NCBI GenBank assembly: GCA_009929855.1
Contig: RZZN01000010.1
Span: 1 to 64,000, forward strand
Direction of reading: 5' to 3'
DNA: 64,000 nucleotides
Source of the DNA: Gammaproteobacteria bacterium
GTDB lineage: Bacteria > Pseudomonadota > Gammaproteobacteria > Chromatiales > Chromatiaceae
The notes under the pieces are model-generated. The model made no database searches. It worked only from the letters and a program-made list of their open reading frames with translations, and had not been told where the DNA came from. Each line of letters begins with the position of its first letter. Within the stretch, counting starts at the first letter, position 1. Both the position numbers and the translations under genes were made by a program. Below are positions 56,113 through 64,000 of this stretch, in pieces.

Positions 56113-57354
56113 TCAGACCGGATCGACCCGGGTCACCACCACGACGCCCTGCTCGGAGACATAGAAGCGCTCGCGGTCGGCCTTCAGATTGAGGCCGATC
56201 TGGCTCTGCGCTGGGATCTCCACATCCTTCTCGATGATGCAGTTGCGCAGATGCGCGCCCTCACCCACGACCACGCCATTGAAGAGGATGGACGACTCGA
56301 CGATGGCGCCATCATTGACCCGGACTCGTGGGAACAGGATCGAGTGATTGACCCCGCCGCCACTGATGACACTGCCGGCGGCCAGCATGGAATTGACGAA
56401 GATGCCCTCGTTTCCGCTGGTCCTGCCTGGCACCGTGCGCGCCGGCGGATACTGGCCCTGATAGGTGTGGATGGTCCAGTCGGCTTGATAGAGATCCAAC
56501 GGTGGATCGGTGCGCAACAGGGCCATGTTGGCCTGGTAATAATCATCGACCGTGGCCAGATCGCACCAGTACCGATCCGGGGTCACCCGACCACGCTGCT
56601 GACCGAAACGGTAGGCCATGACCCGGGCGCTATGCGTCAGGGGCGCGATGATATCGAGCGCCAGATTGCAATCCTCGCCGGCGCGGCCATCGCGATGCGC
56701 CTGATCATGGCGCCGCATCTCATCGAGCAGGAAGCGCCGATCGAAGAGATAGACACCCATGGTCTGTAATCGGTCGGCCTCGGCCGGCGCGGACTCGTCG
56801 CCCTCGTCATCCACCACCGGGCGACGGATCGCACCGATGCGATCGGACTCGGCCAGCTCGACCTGCGCCTGCGTCGCGGACCCCTGGCCAGTGACCGCGC
56901 GCACCGCGACCGTGACCTCGGCGCCGCATTCTCGATGCGCCCTGACCAGCTCGGCATAGTCCATGCGGTACACGCAACCGCCATCCAGCACCAGGATCTG
57001 GCGTGCCTGGCTACGCTCGATCAGATAGCGATTCTGACGAATCGCGTCGAATGGCCCCGCGTACCACTCCTGGCTCTCGCGCATCTGGGGTGGCACCGGG
57101 GTGATGAACTCAGCGAGCTCTGGATTGAAGATCGACCAGCCATCACGCAGGTGTTTGTGCAGCGAGTGACTCTTGTATTGAGTCAAGACCAGCACCTGAC
57201 GCAGCCCTGAGTGCAGACAGTTGGCGAGGGTGAAATCGATGACCCTGAACTTGCCAGCAACCGGCACCGCGGCCTTGGTGCGCTGCTCGGTCAGGGGCTC
57301 GAGCCCGGCGCCGCGATCGATGGCCAGGATGAGGATGAGTGTATCGGCTGCCAT
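56113..57354 (-). CDS. GlgC-like protein with degenerate catalytic motifs
   Basis: 413 residues. The layout matches ADP-glucose pyrophosphorylase: a nucleotidyltransferase domain (1-280) and a left-handed beta-helix (about 290-390), ending RFYVSEQGVVVVTR. However the phosphate-binding motif LAGGRGxRL reads LAIDRGAGL (Gly12 to Ile, Gly13 to Asp, Arg17 to Gly). The metal-binding Asp of AGDHIY is Gly126 in LDGGCVY. The FGV region is also absent, while YWCDLATV keeps one Asp. It is probably non-catalytic, comparable to GlgD of Firmicutes, and may modulate a true GlgC elsewhere. Confidence 0.8.
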   Translation of the reverse strand: MAADTLILILAIDRGAGLEPLTEQRTKAAVPVAGKFRVIDFTLANCLHSGLRQVLVLTQYKSHSLHKHLRDGWSIFNPELAEFITPVPPQMRESQEWYAGPFDAIRQNRYLIERSQARQILVLDGGCVYRMDYAELVRAHRECGAEVTVAVRAVTGQGSATQAQVELAESDRIGAIRRPVVDDEGDESAPAEADRLQTMGVYLFDRRFLLDEMRRHDQAHRDGRAGEDCNLALDIIAPLTHSARVMAYRFGQQRGRVTPDRYWCDLATVDDYYQANMALLRTDPPLDLYQADWTIHTYQGQYPPARTVPGRTSGNEGIFVNSMLAAGSVISGGGVNHSILFPRVRVNDGAIVESSILFNGVVVGEGAHLRNCIIEKDVEIPAQSQIGLNLKADRERFYVSEQGVVVVTRVDPV

Positions 57355-57360
57355 ACCGCA

Positions 57361-58110
57361 TCACCCCCGCGCCGCCAGATCGATGATGTGCTTCATGTCC
57401 CGCACCGCCCGATCGAGACCCGAGAAGATGGCGCGGGCGATGATCGAATGACCGATGTTGAGCTCGCGCAGCCCGGGGATGGCGGCGACCGCCTTGACAT
57501 TGTGGTAGTCCAGGCCATGTCCGGCGTTGACCTGCAAGCCGAGCGAGCGGCCCAACCCGACGCCTTGCCGGATCCGCGCCAAGGCGCTGGCCCGCTCGGC
57601 GGGGGTCAAGGCGTCGGCATAGTGGCCTGTGTGGATCTCGATCACGGGCGCCCCGACCGCATGCGCGGCCTCGATCTGGCGCGGATCGGCGTCGATGAAG
57701 AGCGACACCCGCACCCCGGCCGCGGCCAGGCCGGCGCAGAAGTCGCGCAGATAGGGCTGATTGGCGGCCACGTCCAGACCGCCCTCGGTGGTCAGCTCTT
57801 CACGCCGCTCGGGCACCAGACAGCAGTCGGCGGGCTGGATCCGCAAGGCGATCTCGCCCATCTCGCGGGTCGCTGCCATCTCCAGATTCATACGGGTCTG
57901 GAGGATGCCGCACAAGAGCTCCACGTCGCGCTCCTGGATATGTCGGCGATCCTCGCGCAGATGCAGTGTGATCGAATCCGCGCCGGCCTGCTCGGCCGTC
58001 AGGGCAGCCTGGATCGGCTCCGGATACCGCGTACCACGGGCCCGGCGGATAGTGGCGACATGATCGATGTTGACGCCGAGCAGAACCCCGGCCGCGCTTG
58101 ACTGTGTCAC
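57361..58110 (-). CDS. pdxJ: Pyridoxine 5'-phosphate synthase
   Basis: Last step of vitamin B6 synthesis: condensation of 3-amino-2-oxopropyl phosphate with deoxyxylulose phosphate. 249 residues from GTG 58110, which overlaps the recO stop (GTGA). [30 protein letters not shown] and EIHTGHYA are typical. Confidence 0.95.
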   Translation of the reverse strand: MTQSSAAGVLLGVNIDHVATIRRARGTRYPEPIQAALTAEQAGADSITLHLREDRRHIQERDVELLCGILQTRMNLEMAATREMGEIALRIQPADCCLVPERREELTTEGGLDVAANQPYLRDFCAGLAAAGVRVSLFIDADPRQIEAAHAVGAPVIEIHTGHYADALTPAERASALARIRQGVGLGRSLGLQVNAGHGLDYHNVKAVAAIPGLRELNIGHSIIARAIFSGLDRAVRDMKHIIDLAARG

Positions 58111-58919
58111 TGTTGGAGACTCCGATTCACACTCACGCATTCGTTTGATGTGAGATGAGGGATGGTCGCGCCTGGACTAGCGACTGGGCCGCTCGGGGCG
58201 GCGCGCGCGCCTTGGCGAAACAGCTCGCGACTGCGCATCGGCCGTCCACCGAGATGAGGTGCGAGCAGACGTCGCAAGAGTGCCCGCGCCTCGCGGACCT
58301 GATGTCCCGACGATGGCGGCTCCCCGCGCGCCAGTGCCAACAGGGTCTCACCCGAGAATAGATCGGGCGCCGAGCCCGCGCTGACGCGCCGCACGCCCTC
58401 CCCTGGCTCGACCTGATACCAGCCCTGCGCCACGACCGCCTCACCCTGCCGCGTGTCCAGATCCAGCACCGGGGCGTAGCCCAATTCGGCGAGCAGTTGC
58501 AGCTCGAAGCGTCGTAACACCTGATCGAGGCCACGCCCATCGGCCAGTGCGCTCAGCGCGGCATGATAGAAGGCGAACACTGGATCCTGCGGATCATCGC
58601 GTCCGAGCAGACGCGTCAGCAGCTCGTTCAGATAGAAACCGCAGAAGAGTGCATGGCCACGCAACGCCAGTGCCATCCCGGCGGCCTCGACCCGGCTCAG
58701 TGTCCGGACCTCGCCGCGCCCGAGCACGCCCACCCAGAGCGGCTGAAAGGGCTGGAGCAATGCGCTCGCCGGATCACGCGAGCGTCGCGCGCCCTTGGCG
58801 ATCGCGGGAAAGCGCCCGCGACCGACCGCGAAGAGCTCGACCAGCAGGCTGGTGTTGCCATGGTCACGGCGGTGCAGCACGAAGGCCTGCCGCAGCTCGC
58901 CACGGGTGAGCTCGCTCAC
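58107..58919 (-). CDS. recO: DNA repair protein RecO
   Basis: 270 residues. N-terminal OB fold (about 1-80, [39 protein letters not shown]) and a C-terminal helical part. RecO loads RecA with RecR. The zinc cysteines found in some RecO proteins are absent, as in other gammaproteobacteria. Confidence 0.92.
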   Translation of the reverse strand: MSELTRGELRQAFVLHRRDHGNTSLLVELFAVGRGRFPAIAKGARRSRDPASALLQPFQPLWVGVLGRGEVRTLSRVEAAGMALALRGHALFCGFYLNELLTRLLGRDDPQDPVFAFYHAALSALADGRGLDQVLRRFELQLLAELGYAPVLDLDTRQGEAVVAQGWYQVEPGEGVRRVSAGSAPDLFSGETLLALARGEPPSSGHQVREARALLRRLLAPHLGGRPMRSRELFRQGARAAPSGPVASPGATIPHLTSNECVSVNRSLQQ

Positions 58920-58964
58920 CTTGGCCCCACCCAGCGCGCGATCAGGCCGCCAAACGCCCCCGGA

Positions 58965-59870
58965 TCAATCATTGCCATACCCCAGACGACCGAGTGCCGC
59001 CTCGTCGCTCGACCAGCTCTTCTTCACCTTCACCCAGACCTCAAGATGCACCGGACAGCCGAAGAGCTTCTGCATCTCCATGCGGGCTTGGGTGGCCGCG
59101 GCCTTCAAGGCCTCGCCGCGCCGGCCGATGATGATCGCCTTCTGGTTCGGACGCTCGACCCAGATCAGCGCATAGACGCGGTAGCGCCCGCCGAGATCCT
59201 CGAACCGCTCGATCTCGACGGTCGTGCGATAGGGCAGCTCCTCGCCATAGCGTTGCACCAGCTGCTCGCGCATCAGCTCGGCGGCGAAGAAACGCTCGGA
59301 ACGATCGGTGATCTGATCCTCGGGAAACAGCGGTTCAGCCTCCGGCAGCGCGCGCAGCAAGGCGCGCTCCAGCTCATCGAGCTGATCGCCACGACTGGCC
59401 GATATCGGGACCAGCGCGAGAAAATCGTGACGCTCACCGAGTTGGCGCAGATAGGGCAGCAGCTGCGCCTTGTCCGACACCTGGTCGACCTTGTTGATCG
59501 CCGCGATCGCCGGGACGCCAGCGGCGACGAGCGCGGCGAGCGCCGCGGCATCCTCGTCGCTCCAGCGCAGTGCCTCCACGACGAACAGCACCAGATCGGT
59601 CTCGACGAGCGCGGTGCGCGCGGCTCGGTTCAGATAACGATTGAGCGCATTGTCGCCGCGCTGGTGAATCCCTGGGGTATCGACGAAGAGGATCTGACCC
59701 TCGGCACGCGTCTTGATCCCGAGGATCGCATGACGAGTCGTCTGCGCCTTGTGTGAGGTGATGGCCAGCTTCTGCCCGATCAAGCGGTTGAGCAGGGTGG
59801 ATTTACCGACATTGGGACGGCCAATGATGGCCACTGTCCCGCAGCGGGGGAGAGGGGTGTCAGACATCAT
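58965..59870 (-). CDS. era: GTPase Era
   Basis: 301 residues from ATG 59870 (ATG 59867 also possible). 16S rRNA-binding GTPase for 30S maturation. G1 GRPNVGKST, G3 DTPGIHQRGD, G4 NKVD and a C-terminal KH domain with IIGRRGEALKA. It overlaps the rnc end, as is usual. Confidence 0.96.
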   Translation of the reverse strand: MMSDTPLPRCGTVAIIGRPNVGKSTLLNRLIGQKLAITSHKAQTTRHAILGIKTRAEGQILFVDTPGIHQRGDNALNRYLNRAARTALVETDLVLFVVEALRWSDEDAAALAALVAAGVPAIAAINKVDQVSDKAQLLPYLRQLGERHDFLALVPISASRGDQLDELERALLRALPEAEPLFPEDQITDRSERFFAAELMREQLVQRYGEELPYRTTVEIERFEDLGGRYRVYALIWVERPNQKAIIIGRRGEALKAAATQARMEMQKLFGCPVHLEVWVKVKKSWSSDEAALGRLGYGND

Positions 59871-60537
59871 CGAGTTGCTCGAGCATGGCCTGCGCAGCGC
59901 CCTGCTCGGCGCGCCGTCGCGTCGTCCCATCGGCCTGGGTGATCAGATCGACATCGTTCAGTGTGCAGGTCACGATGAAGGTCTGCGCATGCTGATCGCC
60001 TCCAGTGGCGACCACCTGATATTCGGGAAGGGGGCGATGTCGGGCTTGTAGCCATTCTTGCAGGCGCGTCTTGGGATCCTTGCCAGAGCGCTCCAGGCTG
60101 GTCTGCCCGATCCCGGCCGCGAACAGACGGCGCACCAGCCCGCGCGTCGTCTCGAAACCGGCGTCCAGATAGACCGCGCCCAGGAGCGCCTCCATCGCAT
60201 CGGCAAGGATCGAGTCACGCGCATATCCCCCGGTGCGGACCTCCCCGGTCCCGAGTCGCAGGGCATCACCGAGATTCAAGCCACGGGCCAGGGCCGCGAG
60301 TGATTCACGCTTGACCAAGGAGGCACGCAACCGACTGAGCGTGCCTTCGTCGGCCTGTGGAAACCGCTCCCACAGGGCCTCGGCGATCAATAGACCGATC
60401 AGTGCGTCACCGAGAAACTCCAGACGCTCGTTGTTGACCGCGCCGGCACTGCGATGGGTGAGCGCCTGATCGAGCAGCTCGGGGCGTGCGAAGACATGGC
60501 CGACAGCGCGCTCCAGACGGTCCATGGTGGCGCTCAC
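59860..60537 (-). CDS. rnc: Ribonuclease III
   Basis: 225 residues. Double-strand RNA endonuclease. The signature NERLEFLGDALIG has the catalytic Glu and Asp; a dsRNA-binding domain fills about 155-225. It overlaps the DUF4845 stop (ATGA-type). Confidence 0.96.
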   Translation of the reverse strand: MSATMDRLERAVGHVFARPELLDQALTHRSAGAVNNERLEFLGDALIGLLIAEALWERFPQADEGTLSRLRASLVKRESLAALARGLNLGDALRLGTGEVRTGGYARDSILADAMEALLGAVYLDAGFETTRGLVRRLFAAGIGQTSLERSGKDPKTRLQEWLQARHRPLPEYQVVATGGDQHAQTFIVTCTLNDVDLITQADGTTRRRAEQGAAQAMLEQLDDV

Positions 60538-60917
60538 CGGCGGGTCACGGCGACATGGTGCGAGAAGCGCATGACCGCATCCAGATTTGAAAAGAGATGC
60601 TTGCGATACTCATAGTCGAGACTGACCGCATAGCCACCGCCCTCACCTGGCTTGATCTGCATGTCCGCGGTGGAGACCTGTTGAATCCCATTGATCTCCA
60701 GCTCGCGGCCGATCCGCGCGAGCAGCTCGCGTGCTCCACCATCCGCGGCGTCCGCCTGGCTGGCCACGCGCTCCAGGATGGAGCCGATGCTCGCATCCTG
60801 GACGTAGACGGGGATCAGCTTGAACGCCACGACCAGGAACAAGAGGACCAGCAGGATGATCGGCAGGATCGCCAAGAGTCCCAGGCCGGCCTGCTGTCGA
60901 CGTCGCTGTGTGCTCAT
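60534..60917 (-). CDS. DUF4845 membrane-anchored protein
   Basis: 127 residues with one transmembrane helix (about 12-35) and a small periplasmic domain (EYRKHLFSNLDAVMRFSHHVAVTR end). DUF4845 genes are regularly found between lepB and rnc in gammaproteobacteria; function unknown. The synteny fits. Confidence 0.85.
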   Translation of the reverse strand: MSTQRRRQQAGLGLLAILPIILLVLLFLVVAFKLIPVYVQDASIGSILERVASQADAADGGARELLARIGRELEINGIQQVSTADMQIKPGEGGGYAVSLDYEYRKHLFSNLDAVMRFSHHVAVTRR

Positions 60918-60926
60918 GCTCGCTCC

Positions 60927-61772
60927 TCAATGGATTGCGTTGCCAAGTCGTCCCCAGGCAATCGGCAGACCATCGCGTCGGCCATCCCAGTGCATCCAGA
61001 TGGCGAAGGCCTCGCCGACCAGATTCTCCTCCGGAACGAACCCCCAGCAGCGGCTGTCGTTGCTGTTGTCACGGTTGTCGCCCATCACGAAATACTGGCC
61101 ATCGGGGATCTTGATCGGCCCATAGGCCAACAGGCGGCAGCCGGGGGGCAGATCGGGTGCGTTGCGCCGCGTCAGGATGCGGTGCTCGACCTCGCGCAAC
61201 TGCTCGAGCGACTCTTGCGCACCAGTCATCTCGCTGCCCGATCCCACACCCGTGAAGCGGCCGATCGGCATCTGCGGGACCGGCTCGCCGTTGCGGTAGA
61301 GGATCTTGTTGACATAGGCGATCTCGTCACCCGGTACGCCGACCACCCGCTTGATGTAATCGACCGTTGGATCCTGGGGGAACTTGAACACCACCACATC
61401 CCCGACCTGCGGATCCCCGATCTCGAGGAAACGTGTTTTGAGCACCGGCCACCGCAAACCATAGGCGAATTTGTTGACCAGGATGAAATCACCCGTCAGC
61501 AGTGTCGGCATCATCGAGTTGGATGGGATGCGAAACGGCTCGACGATGAAGGAGCGCAGCACCAGCACGGCGAGGATGACCGGGAAGAATGAGCGGGCAT
61601 ACTCGACCAGCAGCGGCTCCTTCGGCGCCGTCGGGGGCGCCTCGGCGTCGGCAGCCGCATGCGACTCGGCAAGCCGGCGCCGCCGCGGTGCGAAGAGCAT
61701 CGCATCGAGCAGCCAGATGCCACCAGTCACCGCGGTCGCTATCACCAAAAAGGCAGGAAAATCAAAGTTCAT
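60927..61772 (-). CDS. lepB: Signal peptidase I
   Basis: 281 residues. Cleaves signal peptides of exported proteins. One transmembrane helix near the N-terminus and a second near 60-80; the catalytic Ser is in RIPSNSMMPTLLTGDF and the Lys in DYIKRVVGVPGDEI; GDNRDNSNDSR is box E. The 254 bp before it (61773-62026) hold no gene. Confidence 0.96.
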   Translation of the reverse strand: MNFDFPAFLVIATAVTGGIWLLDAMLFAPRRRRLAESHAAADAEAPPTAPKEPLLVEYARSFFPVILAVLVLRSFIVEPFRIPSNSMMPTLLTGDFILVNKFAYGLRWPVLKTRFLEIGDPQVGDVVVFKFPQDPTVDYIKRVVGVPGDEIAYVNKILYRNGEPVPQMPIGRFTGVGSGSEMTGAQESLEQLREVEHRILTRRNAPDLPPGCRLLAYGPIKIPDGQYFVMGDNRDNSNDSRCWGFVPEENLVGEAFAIWMHWDGRRDGLPIAWGRLGNAIH

Positions 61773-62026
61773 GATTGATTTCGTCGTCTCTTTCCGGCGT
61801 CCTTTTCCCGAGCGGGCTCAGGAATCGGGCGTGGTTTGTCGGGCGCCAGGCGTGATCGGCGTCCAACCCATGATCACATGATGTCGCAACCAACATCAGG
61901 GGCGGGCGCGCACGGCATCCGCGGGGATCGTGCTGGATCCGGCCGCGGCGCGGGGGTGCGACGGTGCCAGCGGATGAGCCGCCGCACGGGAACGGTCGGC
62001 ACCGGCGGAGACCATCGCGCGGGCCG

Positions 62027-63829
62027 TCAATTATCCTTGCCGACCTGCAACACGGCAAGGAATGCCTCCTGCGGGATCTCGACACGCCCGACCTGTTTCA
62101 TCCGTTTCTTGCCGGCCTTCTGCTTCTCCAGCAGCTTGCGCTTGCGCGTCACGTCGCCACCGTAGCACTTGGCGGTGACATTCTTGCGCAACGCCTTGAC
62201 CGTGGTGCGCGCGACGATCTTGCTGCCGATCGCGGCCTGAATCGCCACCTCGAACATCTGGCGCGGGATCAGATCCTTCATGCGCACCGTGATCTCGTGT
62301 CCACGCGTCTGCGCGGAGGCCCGATGCACGATCGATGACAGCGAGTCGACCTTGTCACCATTGATCAAGACGTCGAGCTTGACCAGATCGGCCATCTGAA
62401 AACGCTTGAATTCATACTCGAATGAGGCATAGCCGCGACTCACCGATTTGAGTCGATCGAAGAAGTCGAGCACCACCTCGCTCAGCGGCATCTCGTAGCT
62501 CACCTGGACTTGCCCGCCCAGATACTGAATCTGCTTCTGCACCCCGCGCTTCTCGATGCAGAGATTGATCACGGCGCCCAGATAATCCTGGGGGACCAGG
62601 ACATGGGCCTCGATGATCGGCTCGCGGATCTCGCGCATCTGGCCCGGCTCGGGCAGATTGGCCGGATTGTCGATCTTGACGACCTCACCATCATTGCGCA
62701 GCACCTCGTAGACCACGGTCGGCGCGGTCGTGATCAGATCCAGGTCGTACTCGCGCTCGAGTCGCTCCTGGATGATCTCCATGTGGAGCATGCCGAGGAA
62801 GCCGCAGCGGAATCCGAAGCCGAGCGCTTGCGAGACCTCCGGCTCGTAATGGAGCGCGGCATCGTTCAGACGCAGCTTGCTCAGTGCCTCGCGCAGATCC
62901 TCGTAATCGTCCGAGATCACGGTATAGAGACCGGCGAAGACCCGAGGACGCACCTCCTTGAACCCTGGGAGCTTCTCGGCTGGGGCATCGGGACGGGTGA
63001 TGGTGTCGCCGACCGGCGCGCCGTCGATCTCCTTGATCCCAGCGATCATGAAACCCACCTCGCCAGCACCGAGACGATCGCGCTCGGTCTTCTTGGGGGT
63101 GAAGACACCGACCGCATCGACCTGTTGGGTGCGCCCCGTCGACATGATCAAGACCTTGTCGCGACGCCGAATCTCGCCATTCACCACCCGCACCAAAGAG
63201 ACCACGCCGACATAGGGGTCGAACCAGGAGTCGATGATCAAGGCTTGCAGTGGCGCATTCGGGTCGCCCTGGGGTGGTGGGATGCGCGCGACCAAGGCCT
63301 CCAGGAGGTCCGGGATCCCCTCCCCCGTCTTGGCGCTGACCAGCAACGCATGCTCGGCATCCAGCCCGATGATCTCTTCGATCTCCTTGATCACCCGCTG
63401 CGGATCAGCCGAGGGGAGATCGATCTTGTTGAGGACCGGCAAGACCTCCAATCCCTGCTCGATCGCGGTATAGCAGTTGGCCACGCTTTGCGCCTCGACG
63501 CCCTGCGCGGCATCCACCACCAGCAAGGCGCCCTCGCAGGCCGCTAGCGAGCGCGAGACCTCGTAGGAAAAATCGACATGCCCTGGCGTATCGATGAAAT
63601 TGAGCTGGTAGGTCTGGCCATCGTGTGCGACATAGTCGAGCGTGACGCTTTGCGCCTTGATGGTGATGCCGCGCTCACGCTCCAGATCCATCGAATCCAG
63701 GACCTGGCTCGACATCTCGCGATCGCTCAAGGCGCCACTGAGCTGGATGAAGCGGTCGGCGATGGTCGATTTGCCATGATCGATATGGGCGATGATCGAG
63801 AAATTGCGGATATGACTCAGGTCTGTCAT
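62027..63829 (-). CDS. lepA: Elongation factor 4 (LepA)
   Basis: 600-residue GTPase that back-translocates stalled ribosomes or aids initiation. P-loop [22 protein letters not shown] and [10 protein letters not shown] are G-motifs; the unique C-terminal domain ends in a basic tail ([22 protein letters not shown] region). First gene of the lepA-lepB-DUF4845-rnc-era-recO-pdxJ cluster. Confidence 0.97.
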   Translation of the reverse strand: MTDLSHIRNFSIIAHIDHGKSTIADRFIQLSGALSDREMSSQVLDSMDLERERGITIKAQSVTLDYVAHDGQTYQLNFIDTPGHVDFSYEVSRSLAACEGALLVVDAAQGVEAQSVANCYTAIEQGLEVLPVLNKIDLPSADPQRVIKEIEEIIGLDAEHALLVSAKTGEGIPDLLEALVARIPPPQGDPNAPLQALIIDSWFDPYVGVVSLVRVVNGEIRRRDKVLIMSTGRTQQVDAVGVFTPKKTERDRLGAGEVGFMIAGIKEIDGAPVGDTITRPDAPAEKLPGFKEVRPRVFAGLYTVISDDYEDLREALSKLRLNDAALHYEPEVSQALGFGFRCGFLGMLHMEIIQERLEREYDLDLITTAPTVVYEVLRNDGEVVKIDNPANLPEPGQMREIREPIIEAHVLVPQDYLGAVINLCIEKRGVQKQIQYLGGQVQVSYEMPLSEVVLDFFDRLKSVSRGYASFEYEFKRFQMADLVKLDVLINGDKVDSLSSIVHRASAQTRGHEITVRMKDLIPRQMFEVAIQAAIGSKIVARTTVKALRKNVTAKCYGGDVTRKRKLLEKQKAGKKRMKQVGRVEIPQEAFLAVLQVGKDN

Positions 63830-64000
63830 CGGGATGAGGATCGCCCGTAAGTGATTGGGAGAACGTGACCTTGCGGCCGGAAATAGCCGCGCATCATAAC
63901 AGAGCCAGCCACTGGCCGCATGAGCAGGGCTGGGCGGCCGACCGGACGGTTGGGCAGCTGGACTGGACAGGAGCCATCAAACAAGGTGTTGGTCACCGCC
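63830..64000 (-). promoter_or_regulatory. Upstream region of lepA
   Basis: A possible -10, TATGAT, is read on the minus strand at 63898-63893, but no good -35 stands 16-18 bp upstream. The remaining bases to the window edge show no gene. Confidence 0.25.

Overview
The window is high-GC, almost fully coding DNA from a gammaproteobacterium. The order of three conserved housekeeping clusters (rpsB-tsf-pyrH-frr-uppS-cdsA-dxr-rseP-bamA-skp-lpxD-fabZ-lpxA-lpxB-rnhB; divergent map-glnD; lepA-lepB-DUF4845-rnc-era-recO-pdxJ) is typical of that class. A sulfide:quinone-reductase-like flavoprotein, a TauE/SafE exporter and the remains of a periplasmic nitrate reductase operon suggest a sulfur-oxidising lineage, most likely Chromatiales (purple sulfur bacteria). 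This assignment is an inference; no photosynthesis or dsr/sox genes lie here.

Layout. 1-2.5 kb: a repeat-rich flank, a small unknown protein and an SQR-like flavoprotein bracketed by tandem-repeat arrays. 2.5-8.6 kb: K+/H+ antiporter, ferredoxin, class Ia ribonucleotide reductase beta subunit with a long N-terminal extension and a G-poor leader, and two membrane proteins. 8.6-15.9 kb: the most unusual segment, a three-gene unit of a patatin-like phospholipase, a 983-residue CHAT (caspase-like) protease and an MBL-fold metallohydrolase. It is preceded by two operator-like palindromes exactly two helical turns apart and followed by a sigma-54 activator. 16-28.2 kb: miscellaneous genes, including two tandem CNNM/CorC proteins, gltX, an exported Cys-rich lipoprotein and a complete ABC importer of the NMT1/SsuA type. 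28.2-28.65 kb: a duplicated palindromic (REP/BIME-like) element related to one at the left end of the window.

28.65-43.2 kb is one long minus-strand envelope/translation cluster running from rpsB to rnhB. It is divergent from map-glnD (43.6-47 kb). 47-52.4 kb carries small unknown genes and fkpB-ispH-tsaD. One 45-residue Cys-rich membrane protein there has a good sigma-70 promoter with a perfect 14-bp palindrome between its -35 and -10 elements. 52.6-53.8 kb is a collapsed napA-napB-napC relic starting beside a perfect FNR-type box. 54-64 kb is minus strand: serS, an endonuclease III relative, a GlgC homologue with broken catalytic motifs, and pdxJ-recO-era-rnc-DUF4845-lepB-lepA.

The best candidate for an undescribed system is the patatin-CHAT-MBL operon. 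By analogy with protease-activated bacterial cell-death modules it could be an abortive-infection or stress-suicide device in which a CHAT protease controls a phospholipase. That function is inferred, not shown by the sequence. No tRNA, rRNA, CRISPR array, prophage or transposase was recognised.
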